Positions 46,560 to 57,522 of a stretch of DNA of 64,000 bases are shown here, one piece after another (position 1 is the stretch's first letter; each line of letters opens with the position of its first letter). The DNA is from Laccaria trichodermophora (lineage: Eukaryota > Basidiomycota > Agaricomycetes > Agaricales > Hydnangiaceae): contig JACTVC010000002.1 of NCBI GenBank assembly GCA_018417955.1, positions 434,001 to 498,000 on the forward strand. The letters are read 5' to 3'. The translations under genes were made by a program, and so were the position numbers. The notes beneath the pieces were generated by a model, which worked only from the letters and a program-made list of their open reading frames with translations, had not been told where the DNA came from and ran no database searches.

Positions 46560-47545
46560 TAGCACTTGTCTTGAGTAAACTTTGATGTGAGAATGAGTGA
46601 AGCAAGAAAGGCACGACGAGGGCAGAGAAGGGGGGATGGAAGTGGTGGCAGATACCATTGCCGAGCAGGCGCAGGTCTATTTCAAAAACGCAAGCACCAT
46701 TTCTGAGTTTGTGGGACAAGAGGGGTGATTCTTTTACTGATTATCTCCATGCATTTACATAACAATTACACAATTTTGTACCTAATGCAGCCTTCCCACA
46801 AGCCCATGTTATCTCTCCATGGAAATTTGTGCAAAAATGAAGAGAATGTGAAGGAAAGAGTGACTTGATGTGATGTCAATGCAATGGGTGCATTTTCCGG
46901 TCACAGTGCTCAAAATCTGCAATTTCACATATACTGGGAGATCAAGATCAGTAAGTGCTCATCCAACAGGCCTTTTCTTGAAACGAGGTTTTATTTTTTT
47001 CGTTCTCCATCATGACTTGACAGTATTGCTGTGGTAAGGAGATAACATACTCAAGACTTGACATTGATTCAAAAGGGCACCATCAAGGATCAAATGCACA
47101 TACTTAGTATGTTTCTTGTCAAGACAGGTACATCAAAACTATGTAAGTAATTGATACATCTGTGGGTCAAGGTAATCAATAGACAAATCACAACTCTCAT
47201 CCCATGGACTCTTGACAGACTCAGAAGTGCCATCTGAAATTTAAAAATTAAGCGCTGGTCAGCAATGCTACCTTTGCGAGGCCAAACGAGTTGTAAGGTC
47301 AATGTGAGGTGATATACAATGTGTCACGTCACTCTTTCCGTCATAAGTATTTTCTTCATTTTTGCAAAAATCGCAGTGGAGAGATCTAGAATACTTCATT
47401 TGTTCACATAAATGTGTAATTGTTATGTAAGTATGTTGAGGTAATCAGTAAAAGAACCACCCCTCTTGTCCCACAAACTCAGAAGCAGCATTTGCGTTTT
47501 GCAAATAGACCTGCGCCTGCTCAGCAACGATAGGCAGAGGGGTAA
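46560..47545. repeat. Imperfect inverted duplication, arms of about 350-400 bp
   Basis: Plus-strand 46655-46870 pairs with minus-strand 47545-47320. Shared blocks are GAGCAGGCGCAGGTCTATTT, GTTTGTGGGACAAGAGGGGT, TAACAATTACACA, TTTTTGCAAAAATGAAGA and GGAAAGAGTGAC. The outer part of each arm encodes the same peptide (AEQAQVY, then SEFVGQEG), so the inverted unit includes the end of a coding sequence. The inner 450 bp is single-copy. It could be a small foldback element or an inverted gene-end duplication. Confidence 0.65.
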
Positions 47546-47777
47546 CCAGTGCAGTTGGCAACTTTGGCTTTTGGATTCCTTGTCCATCATTGGACTTTAT
47601 GGATGTCAGACTGGATTGCGGTATTGTTTCTGGGCAGCTAAAAAAATCTGTTATGTGAACAGTATCCATGGTGTCGTTTGATGTGATGCTCGTGATGGTG
47701 ACTTCATACTCAATTTCAGCTTTGGCAGCAGGGACAATTTGGCTGGTGGGCATCAATTGCACCAAAGGAATGGACAA
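47445..47777 (-). pseudogene. Gene-end fragment, unrecognised
   Basis: Open frame of 110 codons ending LPIVAEQAQVYLQNANAASE, then FVGQEGWFFY and a stop. A diverged copy of its last 30 codons lies inverted at about 46640-46729. No family is recognised. It is probably the 3' exon of a decayed transposon-associated gene, since no upstream exon was found. Confidence 0.3.
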
Positions 47778-48192
47778 GCAGCAATGTTCTTGATCTATGT
47801 AACTATTTCTTTGTTAATACTTTTAGAGATTGTCATTTGTATCTCATACTATACAATCTATATTTTATTTCTTATGTAACTCATATTTCTATATTCTATT
47901 TATATCAGAGTGCCTCAGGTTTTCAAAATCAACAGTGAGTGCCACTGGTGTGGGGATCATGTGATAATGGAACATTGACAGAAAAGCATCTCACTCTTTG
48001 AATTTTCTCTCACAATACTCTAATTAATAATTTCTATGGTAGCCCATGGCCTTTCAGAATTACTTCAGACAATTTTTGGAGGGATACGAAGAAGTGCAAG
48101 AGCTTAATTTCTGTTTGAAGCATCATCACCCTTATGAACACTAAACCTATTGAAGTTACTTCAGATTCAGTATTAAAGCCTGCCCTTATATA
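47778..48192. other. Spacer before the intact Tc1 element
   Basis: AT-rich, no gene. It ends with TA at 48191-48192, the target duplication of the next element. Confidence 0.45.
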
Positions 48193-49518
48193 CTCGGGGT
48201 GTACGAAAGTAACCGGACACACGTGACTGCCACGCGCTTCACGTTGGGTGGTGGTTCATCTTGTATCGTAATTACTTATTGCACAATCCACGTCTATCCA
48301 TGCAATGTCGCATGATGAGGCCCCACGTACTCAGCTCTCTGAATCTATCAAAAACCAGTTTATTGGAGCCATGAAGGCCTCAGGAAAGCTTCGACAATCA
48401 GCCGAATTGCTCGGCATCAAACGATCAACTGCGTCTGACATTTGGAGACGCTATAAAAAGACAGGCTCAAGCGCAAACCTCCACCGCTCTGGGCGTCCAC
48501 CAAAGCTCGATGAGCGTGGCAAACGTGCAGTTATGCGAGAGGTATTAAAGGACTGCAAGAAACCCTTCCCACAGATCACCAAAGACGTGCCTGCAGACAT
48601 CAGTACTGCAATTGTGAGGAAGGTTGCTGACAGCAAGGGATACCACCGACGAGTTGCACGCAAGGTGCCCTTTCTTACCACTCGTCAGAAGAAGAAGAGG
48701 CTTGAATGGGCTGAAGATTTTGATGGAATTGAGACAAAGGAATGGGATAACCTTTTGTCCTCCGACGAGTGCTATGTCCAGCTTGATGACAGCAATGGCC
48801 GGGTTTTCATCACACGCCGCGCAGATGAAGAATATGACGAGAACTGTGTTGTACCCAATTTCAAGCAGTCTTCGGTGAGGGTCATGGTTTGGGGATGCTT
48901 CATGCAAGGTGTCAAGGGCCCACTCGTTGTGCTAGAGTATCCTGGAGGGAAAGGTGGTGGAATGGACACTGATCGGTACATCTCTCAGGTCCTTGAACCA
49001 CACCTTGCTCCATTTTACCATCAAATGGAGAAGGAGCGACCTGGAATTGTCTTTCAGCAAGATAACGCACCAAGTCACACTGCAAAAGGGACAAAGAAAT
49101 GGCTTGCTGATCACAGCATTGATCTCTTCCCTCATCCACCAAACTCACCTGACTTGAATCCCATCGAGCTGTTGTGGCATGACCTGAAGACTATTATTCG
49201 TTCTTCTCCACACCTTCCAAACACTGTTCCAAAGCTCATCAAGGCTGTTCGAGATGCATGGGAGCAGCTACCCGTCTCAGATCTAGACAAACACATAAAT
49301 ACCATGCCGGATCGTGTTCAGGCCATCTTGGCTGCAAAAGGAGGGCACACACAGTTTTAATTGCAGAATATGTATTTCATTGTATATACCTTCCTCCACT
49401 CAACATTTGGCAAGCTATGGCTATCTGGGTGTTGAGATATGCACGATTCTTTTTGGGCCTCACAAGATTGTGATGCATGATCATCACGTGGTGTCCGGTC
49501 ACTTTCGTACACCCCGAG
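48193..49518 (+). mobile_element. Complete 1326-bp Tc1 element
   Basis: Inverted ends CTCGGGGTGTACGAAAGT, then [AG]ACCGGACAC, with TA on both sides (48191-48192 and 49519-49520). It carries one uninterrupted transposase. The ends differ at only a few positions and no frameshift or stop is present, so this may be a young and possibly active copy. Confidence 0.93.
48305..49360 (+). CDS. Tc1-family transposase, DD34E, intact
   Basis: Intronless, 351 aa, from ATG at 48305. An N-terminal paired-type DNA-binding region has two helix-turn-helix parts: GKLRQSAELLGIKRSTASDI, then a GRPP motif (HRSGRPPKL) near 63-71 between them. The catalytic RNase H-like domain has Asp in SSDECY, Asp in QQDNAPSHT and Glu in NPIELLW, with exactly 34 residues between the second and third, the DD34E signature of Tc1. 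The enzyme binds the element ends and moves it by cut-and-paste into TA. No intron, in contrast to the split DDE transposase at 40086. Length is within the usual 330-360 aa, so the protein looks functional. Confidence 0.95.
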   Translation: MSHDEAPRTQLSESIKNQFIGAMKASGKLRQSAELLGIKRSTASDIWRRYKKTGSSANLHRSGRPPKLDERGKRAVMREVLKDCKKPFPQITKDVPADISTAIVRKVADSKGYHRRVARKVPFLTTRQKKKRLEWAEDFDGIETKEWDNLLSSDECYVQLDDSNGRVFITRRADEEYDENCVVPNFKQSSVRVMVWGCFMQGVKGPLVVLEYPGGKGGGMDTDRYISQVLEPHLAPFYHQMEKERPGIVFQQDNAPSHTAKGTKKWLADHSIDLFPHPPNSPDLNPIELLWHDLKTIIRSSPHLPNTVPKLIKAVRDAWEQLPVSDLDKHINTMPDRVQAILAAKGGHTQF

Positions 49519-50011
49519 TATCTGCCACAGAGCATCAAAATAGCATTATATACAACATTGTGCTATGCATTTTGCTTAGAACACAGAGCCTCTATCCCAT
49601 ATGCTGTATTTGTGCTGACCATTCATTTGTTTGGCTGTGTTACCTAGTAAGCCCTCTGGCCTGCACTGGTTTTGTTAGAGTTATTCAAGGATATGCCTGT
49701 TCTTATTTTACAATGAATTTAAAATATATAGGAAGCCTTTCTTTATTTCTACATATTTAAATTGTTTTCAGAGCAACAGACTATTATTGTAGTGTTCATT
49801 TGCATGAATATGGTTCCTGTTGGATTGTCTGCTTAGTCATTCCCACATGGCATCAATTGAACATCTACTGTGGAAGCTGTTGAGACTAAGTATATTAAGC
49901 TTTTAAAGTTTTCTTTATGTGTGGCACTCATCTTCCTCAGCCTCACAAACAAAGAGATACACCAAGACACTGAAAACCAACCTTGAGCAACAGAACAATT
50001 CATTGCAATGT
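49519..50011. other. Spacer between Tc1 and the Plavaka relic
   Basis: No gene is seen; it is likely the 3' flank of the Plavaka element. No TIR was found by eye. Confidence 0.35.
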
Positions 50012-51318
50012 TCAGTGACCTAAATCTACTCTGCGTGCAAGGGGTAATGAATTCATCCTCAACCACATATCTGAATCCATGTCCATCACCAGATACTCAT
50101 CTGAATATTGTGATCCATAATCTGTCGCAAGAAGACCCCCCCCCCCCAATGATTGATTCAACAGAGATAAAGACTGAGAGTGAGCGATGTCATGCCTTGA
50201 CTCAATTGAAGCGAAGGTCATTATCCCATCCACAGTTCTCCAAATCAGGTGGAAGATCCATGGGTAGGATAAGTGCCATGTGATACTCCTTGTCAAGAAC
50301 TTGAAGTCCAAAAATGAAGAGTAAGCATGCAAAGATATACTTCTCCTCATCAATCTTGACTATGATGCAATCATATCGTGGTTTGCCATGGAAATTTGGG
50401 TTGGCACGAAGAAGGTTGGTGGCTATACACCAGTCATCTTTTGATTCATAGCTAACTCATAGCAATTGAAAGGGATTGATCTATTAAATTCAGATACCAT
50501 CATAAGTGGACAAGAGTTACCTGATCACTTGGTCCAAACCTTACTGATTTTCCAAGATATCTTGTGAAAAAGCATCCAATCTTCTTGCGAAAATCTTTAA
50601 ATGCAGAGTCTGCACTGTGCTCATCCTCAAGGTCTGAAAATGCAACTGGTGCACTTTGAGAACCCAAGGATACATGGGCCATTCCAGTGACTTTTCATGT
50701 CACCTGCTGGATTTGGCCATCTTCGGCAGATGCTTTTGCCTGAGATAAGTCAACGTAGTCAATGTCATTGCAGATGACAGTTGCAACTAAATCGGCATGA
50801 TCAAATTTGAGTATCTGATTTATGTCAATCTAAAACAGGATTTTGAATAGTTAGAGAATCTAGTAAATACCTGTGGTGCAACATTCTTGAAATTTGTTTG
50901 GAACTTGTAGCTGTTTTTGAATGCACCATGACATTTTTCATTGGGATTTGTATTATAATTTTGTGTCACCCCTTTTTGCTGAATGTTGTCAAACATATGC
51001 TTGTGTGTATGTGCTTTTGGAAATGACCAAGATTTAGCTGGGTTAAATGGCATATATTCCTATATATGTAAAGGTAAACTGTCAAAGGCAATATAAACCA
51101 ATTATTGTACATACGTGAAGTGCTTTCTCAAAAACCAACAGTTCCTCTTGACCTTTTCGAATGGTTGTCTCTGTATGAACCTTGAGAGATGCATACATAT
51201 CAAGTTCAACATAGCTTTGCAGAAGCTTGAGTAGCTGATATCCTTGAGGAGATGCTTCCTTTTTGAAAATATTGTGGAGTGCAAAGATTAAAACCTAACC
51301 CAGGTTATGAAACTTTGA

Positions 51319-51327
51319 CTTTGAGAG
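51319..51327. repeat. Target-site duplication, left copy
   Basis: CTTTGAGAG, repeated at 53306-53314. It lies within an intron of the Plavaka relic. Confidence 0.8.
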
Positions 51328-51667
51328 AGGTCTTTACCTTCCCCGGGTTATTCCATATGGAATCCATGTGGAATCCATGGAATCCATGGATAATTCCATA
51401 TGGAATCCATGGAATGAATGTTGGCTGAGACCCCAGCCAATTTCTTCTTCCATGGACAACATGGAATCCATGTGGAATGATGATGGAATGACCATGGAAT
51501 GATTAATTCCATATGGAATTTCCATGGATTCCACTGGATTCCATATGGAATGCAGACAAGTCCATGTGGATTCCATGGAGCAGTCCACATGGATTCCATG
51601 GATGACCCTTAGAATACAGTATTTATAGTGTCCTTACTATATTTAAGTAAAAGAATAAATTTTACAT

Positions 51668-51737
51668 CTACAGGAATTGAACTCTCGACCTCATCAAATA
51701 TTAGCAATGCTCAAACCAACTGAGCCACGACGGCATT
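51668..51737 (-). ncRNA. tRNA-like (SINE head?) segment
   Basis: On the minus strand GCCGTCGTGGCTCAGTTGGT starts like a tRNA with an A box (TGGCTCAGTTGG). GGTCGAGAGTTCAATTCC about 30 bp later resembles a B box. The acceptor stem does not close and the anticodon loop is malformed, so this is a tRNA pseudogene or the head of a tRNA-derived SINE. Confidence 0.5.
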
Positions 51738-51799
51738 ATTATATCGTAAAGTAAAGGTATGTATATACCGCCTTTGTCACGTGGCATCTCAAACGTGAC

Positions 51800-52910
51800 A
51801 CGACGCGTTGCCAATGCCACGTCGTTTCTTCCTTCCACCATCACCATCACCATCCACCACACCGTTTCAAGCCACGACGACCGCCCGCGACGTCGACGTC
51901 GACGACGACCACCACGACCACCACCACCACGCTGACGATGCACGACGACACGCAACGTCGTCAACAAGGACCCCGCCATTGCAAGAGCCACACAACGTGG
52001 CAACACCACGTCACACGGATGGGAGGCGACGACGACGACGCGGAACGTCAATGGACGTTCCGCCTCGACTGCAGCCCAGGTAAGTGGACTGGGTAACCCC
52101 TCCCAGTCCACCTTTTGACAACAACAAACCAGGTGCCACGTCGCGGTCAGCGACGTGGCAATTAAATGACGAACGGACACGACAACCGACGAGCCCGCAC
52201 ACCCACAAACGACGCACACCACCCCACACGACCCCCACTGCCCACGAGCGCCCACGAAAGAAACGAGCGCCCAGACACGACACCGAACGCCCACAACACG
52301 ACAACCAAACGACGAACGCCCACGAGACGACCGCACGAACGCCCAGCAGACGACGACACGACCCCACCGCCCACGAACGCCCGCCCACGACAACGACTGC
52401 CCACGAGCGCCCACGACACGACAACGAACGCCCACCCACGACAACGCCCACCCACGACAACGCCCACCCACGAGCGCAATGCAAACGCCAACGCGAAGAC
52501 GAACGAAACGGCAACACACCCCCACGGACGCCAATACAGCCCACCACCCATGACCGACGACGACGCACACGCGCCCACGACGAAGACGCGTGCCCACGCA
52601 CGGAGGATTCCGCTCGCGTCAACGGAAATGGGCAACGACGAGCCCAGGTGAGCTCCCCTCCCTCCATCATTCCTCACCACCACCCTTCCATCATCCCCCC
52701 TCCCTCCCTCTGTTGCTCCCCCTCCCTCCATTGCTCCCCCTCCCATTGCTCCCCCCTCCATCCATTCCCACCTCACCCTTCACCACTCCCTCCCTTCACC
52801 ACTCCCTCTCTCCTCCATCACTCCTTCCCCCTCCCTCCCACCTCACTCTCTACTACATTATCCCCCCTCCATCACTTCCCCCTTTCTTCCCCCTCCCTTA
52901 AATATTGAGA
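51800..52910 (+). repeat. Strand-asymmetric low-complexity block
   Basis: The plus strand is almost without T, built of CCCACGA, ACGACAACG and similar words, then CTCCCTCC-rich from about 52650. It keeps long frames open on both strands (up to about 300 codons), which are compositional artefacts. It may be a microsatellite-like expansion within the element. Confidence 0.7.
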
Positions 52911-53305
52911 ATAGTAAAAATACATTGTGTAGTCTATTTAATACATTTCAATTTTTCCTGCTCAACTTAGAATTATTTCATACAGTCATTCCATGTGGAT
53001 TCCATGTGGATTCCATGTGGATTCCATATAGATTCCACCCTTAAAATGGTATAGAACATATAGAATAGAGTATGGATTCCATCTGAAAAAAGTATGGAAT
53101 CCATGTGGAAAAAGTATGGAATCCATGTGGAAAAAGTATGGAATCCATGTGAAAAAGTATGGAATCCATCCCCCATTCCATGGAATCCATCCCCCAAAGT
53201 CATGGAATCCATCCCCCCATTCCATGGAATCCATCTGGAATTTCTGCAGTCCACCCCCCATTCCATGGATTCCACATGGAATAACCCGGGGAGGGTAAAG
53301 TATTG

Positions 53306-53314
53306 CTTTGAGAG
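53306..53314. repeat. Target-site duplication, right copy
   Basis: CTTTGAGAG, identical to 51319-51327. Confidence 0.8.
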
Positions 53315-55087
53315 GAAATTTGAAAAGCTGACTTACTTTCGACATGTCCTCATACTTGCTTCCATCAACAAATTCACCCATCCCGATAATAGAGTTAAAG
53401 TGGTTTAAACCACTCCAAGTAGGGAGAGCATCAACCCTGTAAATAAAGATAAATATATTCTATCTCAACGAAGAGATCAAATCCATACTAGGTGTCAATC
53501 AACTTTGAGACATCCTTTCCAAGTTCCTCAGCTACACTTTTGACCTCTTCCCAGATATGATCTGAGAATAAGCCCCCATGATATGCATGAAGGCGATCCC
53601 AAGAAAGTGCTTGGTAAATATCGGTGTGAGGAAATTTCCAAAAAACATTCTTTGCAAGTAAGTCATAAGTGAAATTTACTAATAAAACCATTTGAATGTC
53701 ACCTCAACTTCCTGTAGACCAACACTCTTTAAAGTTTCTTCTGTCTCAGAGGCATTAAGTCCTATTGTAGATTTGTAAATTCTTTCCATGTCAGAGGAAA
53801 AAGGAAGGGGAAAGTCTGATGAAAGGTTGGCAAGCTGATCCCCAGGAATGAGGCAGACTGGGCAGGGAAATTTGCTGTTGATTCCACAAATCAGGGAAAT
53901 AACACATCTGCACAGAAAATAGTGAAGTTCAATGTAAATTGCCGACATTAATGCTTACTGCTCCTCATAGTCTGCAGATGCAATAAGTACAATGGGAAAC
54001 ATCCACCATTCAATATCAGCAGTTGTTAGGTGGTAGCCAGTTTCTGCATATTGCTCAACAGACTTCAAGATTTCATAGAATGCCTTATGCCAGACAACTC
54101 TTTTGAAATTCACATATTTCTTCTTTCCAGTTTCACCTGAGTCTTCTTGCAACTGCATGGTTCTATGAGTAAACTGCATGCAGTTATAATTGAAAAGAAA
54201 TCTTCTTACAACTGGAAACCATCCAACAAAAACTCTTTTTCCCCTCTTTTCCCCATTTCAAATCGGTGTTGGAAGATGGGCACAAACAGCAATGGCAGGG
54301 TAGCCCTTTGCAGTGCCAAAAGATGATAGTCTGTTTTTATCTGCATACACCATGAAAAAAAAAGGAACTGCTCCTGGTGGAAGAGATGCCTGGTTGAGCA
54401 TTAAATATTATGATAATGAGCAGATGGAACTTGGCAACTTACTTGAATTTCCCACCATGCATCAGCTGTCCAGGGTTCATCAATGAATTGTTCAAAAGTT
54501 TCCCCATTGAATTTGTAATGACGTTCAGCATCCCAATGAAATTCCCTGGAAAGATGGGGGTCAAGAAGAAGTTCCTCAGCCCAACTCCACAATGGACGCT
54601 TCCAAACGTCAAAGGGTTTATCTTCATCTTTATACTCTACTGTGATTGTTGTTTTCTCAAACTAATAAAGTCAGATCACTTTTCCACCTGCAGAGAGAAC
54701 AAAATTCTGCTTACCATAGTTGCCTGATTTGCAGCATTCTCCCATTTTTTTTTTTTTTGCCAAGTTGGGTTCATTTTTCAAGGTGAATGATTTGGGGTCT
54801 GAAATACATCGATGGATGAGGGAGATGAGCTTGTTGGTTTGATTCTTATTCATATGGGTATCAAGAATCAATTCTGCTAGTTCAAAATCAAGACAAGAAC
54901 AAAAAGGTTTCCATGGCTCTGAATCAACTGGAATGTCAACAGTATCGAGTTCCTGGAAATGGCTTTTATACTCATCAAAGCTAAAGAATTGAGGTGGGCA
55001 TCCACTTCTTGGATGGTACTCCACTTTGATGTCGTCGAGTTGTGGTGCCTTCTCAAATGGACTAAAGGACCTTTGATCAGAGTGCAT

Positions 55088-55535
55088 AGAGGGTCTACAA
55101 CAGAAGGCTTCAGTGTTCCTTTTGGACCTTTCCCTTTAGGAGGCATTGGGAATGAGGAGGGACGACAGGCACACATTCAGCACAGTGCATGCACCACGCA
55201 CGTTTGATTACAAGACAAACATTGATCTTATCACACAATGTGCATCAGGAGGAAAGGACTTGTCTACCTATGTCTACGTAGTTCCAGTACATCGTGTTGT
55301 CTTGTAGAGTGGTCCCAATTTAGGTAGCATACAGTAGCCCACACTCGATGTCAGTAGTCCCTGGTAGACTCTGCCCAGTAGTACGTAGCAGTCAGTAGAT
55401 CAACGTCAATCTCAAATATCTTCAGCTCATCGGCACTACCAGGTGTACAGAAGAGATCATAGAGGAATCACATTAACAAACAGATATATAATGAATTCAC
55501 ATGGACTATATATCATGACGAAAGGGAATGCACAA
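55088..55535. other. Spacer between the Plavaka relic and the DUF6532-like gene
   Basis: A minus-strand reading (MPPKGKGPKGT) upstream of 55087 is in another frame from the transposase and may be a lost 5' exon. No other feature. GTAGT/CAGTAG words repeat near 55260-55400. Confidence 0.35.
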
Positions 55536-57367
55536 TTACTCCTCCATCTCACTGTCGGTCTCACCAGTACGGCCCTCCAACTCATCCCATGCACAATCAC
55601 GAACATCACCAGTCAAAGTTTGCTTAATTTCGATGTTTTCAACGATGCCTGCATTGCGACTGCACAACAAGCGCCATGTTAGTCAAGACATTCTCACGAA
55701 GACAAAGATGATACTCACCTAGCACATTGATACCATTTGCGACGGATCCCATCAACGGTGGTGACATTGAGATTGCGCCAGTCCTCCAAGTCCTTGCGGT
55801 ATACCTCGTGACGGGCCAGGACCTCCTTCTCCCACATCTTTGCTTTCACATATTGACCAGAACTCCACTCATCAATGCAGAAATCAATCTGGATACACAT
55901 CAGCATAATGACAGGTCATCAGAATCAAACTTACAATAGTAAAGATGATGGCCAGGGTGCTGAGGGGAATGGGATTGAACAACTTCTCGAAGACGACACC
56001 ATGAGAGGTGACATTGTTGAGCCACACAGCCTGCAGTATTTCCGAAATAATTTTGTTCTGGGCAAAGCCACTAGTTGCCTCGACATCCTATTCAACACTA
56101 AAGATTAGTGACCAGTGACCAAGAAAGAGATGAAGCGAGCCTTGAAATGGAAAGCTGAGTGGTTCTTCAGTTTTTTGTGTAGCGCTTGGTTGAAAGTGAC
56201 TGTGTGAGCGTTGGATCCACATTTAAAACCGTAAGTGGTGGCCACGAGGGGGTGAATAAGGATCAACGCATGACCATGTATACATGATCCACGTTTGCGA
56301 AGCTAACAAAGTTAAACAGTTAGTATAATCTGAATGGGGAAAGTATTGACGTACCAAAGAGCTAATGCGATCTGTCAACTTGTAATGCTCATCCGCATCT
56401 AACCCTGCATTCTTCCATGCTTGATTGGCCCATTTGTGTCTTAACGTTGTTCCTGGAAATGCATTAGCGGTAGATATCAGTGATTCATACTCGAAGGCGG
56501 CTTGCAAGATCAGAGCTTCGACAACGTCTTCGTAATCCGATGCCTTGGGCCTCTTGTTGTTGACTTCAGCACCTGCCCGGAACTCAGGAATCTTCGAAGG
56601 CAGGAGTTCAACAGCCCCAGAGGCAGATGTCTTGGACTTCTTTGACACCAGCCCAAGAGGAGAGGACGATGGGTTGGAATGCTTGGATGCAGATGTAGCA
56701 GAGATACTAGGAGTCACCGAAACATCTAAAAGGTCCATGTCATTATCCTCCGCAGCCACAGAAACATCAGCGTCATCATCATCCATGATCATCTGCGAGG
56801 CGTGCTCTCGATGAACGGAGGGAGGCACTGCTTTGAAGGCGTTGGCTGAAACGTGGGGCTCTGTAGGTGGCGCTCGAGAAGCAGTGGCACCGATGTGCTT
56901 CAATGGGGTCTTCTTCTGGCTATTGGGAATAGATATGGCTGCTAGCGGCTTTATCTGATGACCATCGATTAAAAGCTCAATGCAACATGTAAACAACGAC
57001 CTACCGAACTTGAAAAACCAGTGACGGCAGGACTGTTATCTTCTTCACTCTCATAATCATTTTCATTGTCGTCATCAGCTAAGACAATGTTATCGATTGA
57101 AACTGGAGGTTGAAGATGACATACACTTGTTTTTGGGGGTGGGTTTCTTCATATGCACAACCTCTTTCTGCAGCTTGGCTAGCTTCTTCAACTTCGCATC
57201 CAAATTTTCTTTTTCTAAAAAAAATCAGAAGGAAAGAACATTGGCAACGACAAAAGAGACTCGCCTACAGCACTCTTCTTTGCAGATGGCCTGGTAGAGC
57301 GCTTGCTTCTTGCTGGTCCTTCTGGTTCACTGCCTTCATCAGAGTCTTCACTCTCAACTCGCGCCAT
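55536..57367 (-). CDS. DUF6532-like protein, eight exons, intact
   Basis: Model on the minus strand: 57367-57265, 57214-57125, 57078-57005, 56954-56355, 56302-56141, 56087-55935, 55888-55719 and 55659-55536; 491 aa, no stop or shift. Intron 1 uses a GC donor (GCGAGT); intron 5 also fits only with GC (GCTCGC, weak), the others GT-AG, 46-60 nt. The N-terminus is acidic and Lys-rich and probably disordered (ESEDSDEGSEPEGPARS), with a coiled stretch (LDAKLKKLAKLQKEV). The domain begins near residue 190 (YEDVVEALILQAAFEYESLI). It continues FPGTTLRHKWANQAWKNAGL, LRKRGSCIHGHALILIHPLV, FNPIPLSTLAIIFTI and IDFCIDEWSSGQYVKAKMW, a pattern I associate with DUF6532 of agaricomycetes. Function unknown. It lies head-to-head with a Plavaka transposase 155 bp away. 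Confidence 0.75.
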
Positions 57368-57522
57368 AAAGTGACAGAGATGGTGGTGGTTGGAGTTCGA
57401 CGACTGATCAGAAAATTTACGTAGACAGATCACGAGATGTCATCCGGTCCGAGGTGAAACCAATGATAATAATTGACCTAGATCGAAGAAAAAACTACCT
57501 TCACCTACCTTCACTCCAGAAA
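57368..57522. promoter_or_regulatory. Shared divergent promoter region
   Basis: 155 bp separate the ATGs of the minus-strand DUF6532-like gene and the plus-strand Plavaka transposase, so both must be transcribed from here or from within each other. No clear TATA box was recognised. Joint regulation is an inference from the spacing. Confidence 0.4.

Larger units (their letters stand above)
51328..53305. mobile_element. 1978-bp non-autonomous element with 9-bp duplication
   Basis: Ends are AGGTCTTTACCTTCCCCGGG and, inverted, CAATACTTTACCCTCCCCGG, both continuing GGGTTATTCCATRTGGAATC. Removing it with one 9-bp copy leaves a 55-nt intron (GTAAGT...GGGTTAG) in the Plavaka gene, the size of its other introns. 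Each end has about 250 bp packed with GGAATCCATG/CATGGATTCC palindromic words. The middle holds a tRNA-like segment and a C/A-rich low-complexity block. No transposase is seen. The 9-bp duplication suggests Mutator-like mobilisation; other superfamilies with 8-9-bp targets are possible. Confidence 0.8.
50012..55087 (-). pseudogene. Plavaka-type transposase, decayed and interrupted
   Basis: From ATG at 55087 the pieces follow the order of Plavaka transposases as I know them: FDEYKSHFQELDTVDIPVD, FELAELILDTHMNKNQT, PLWSWAEELLLDP, PWTADAWWEIQ, VYADKNRLSSFGTAKGYPA, VNFKRVVWHKAFYEILKS, FPCPVCLIPGDQL, DRLHAYHGGLFSDHIWEEV, GMGEFVDGSKYEDMSK, SFPKAHTHKHMFDN and NPNEKCHGAFKNSYKF, ending near YLVMDMDSDMWLRMN. 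Many 50-60-nt introns separate them. Damage includes a frameshift at a 14-A run near 54745-54760 and TGA at 54260-54258 where Arg is expected (PTPI-stop-NG). Further TGAs lie at 50697, 50204 and 50192, and a 12-G run sits near 50136-50147. A 1978-bp element lies in one intron. The family encodes a DDE-type enzyme of basidiomycete DNA transposons. Confidence 0.82.

Noticed and set aside
51701..52908. Frames of 200-300 codons on both strands
   Set aside because: Artefact of T-poor low-complexity sequence; the encoded runs are shuffled Thr/His/Arg/Pro or Val/Gly/Arg without a domain.
54410..54727. 105-codon plus-strand frame
   Set aside because: Shadow of Plavaka exons on the minus strand (PLWSWAEELLLDP, PWTADAWWEIQ).
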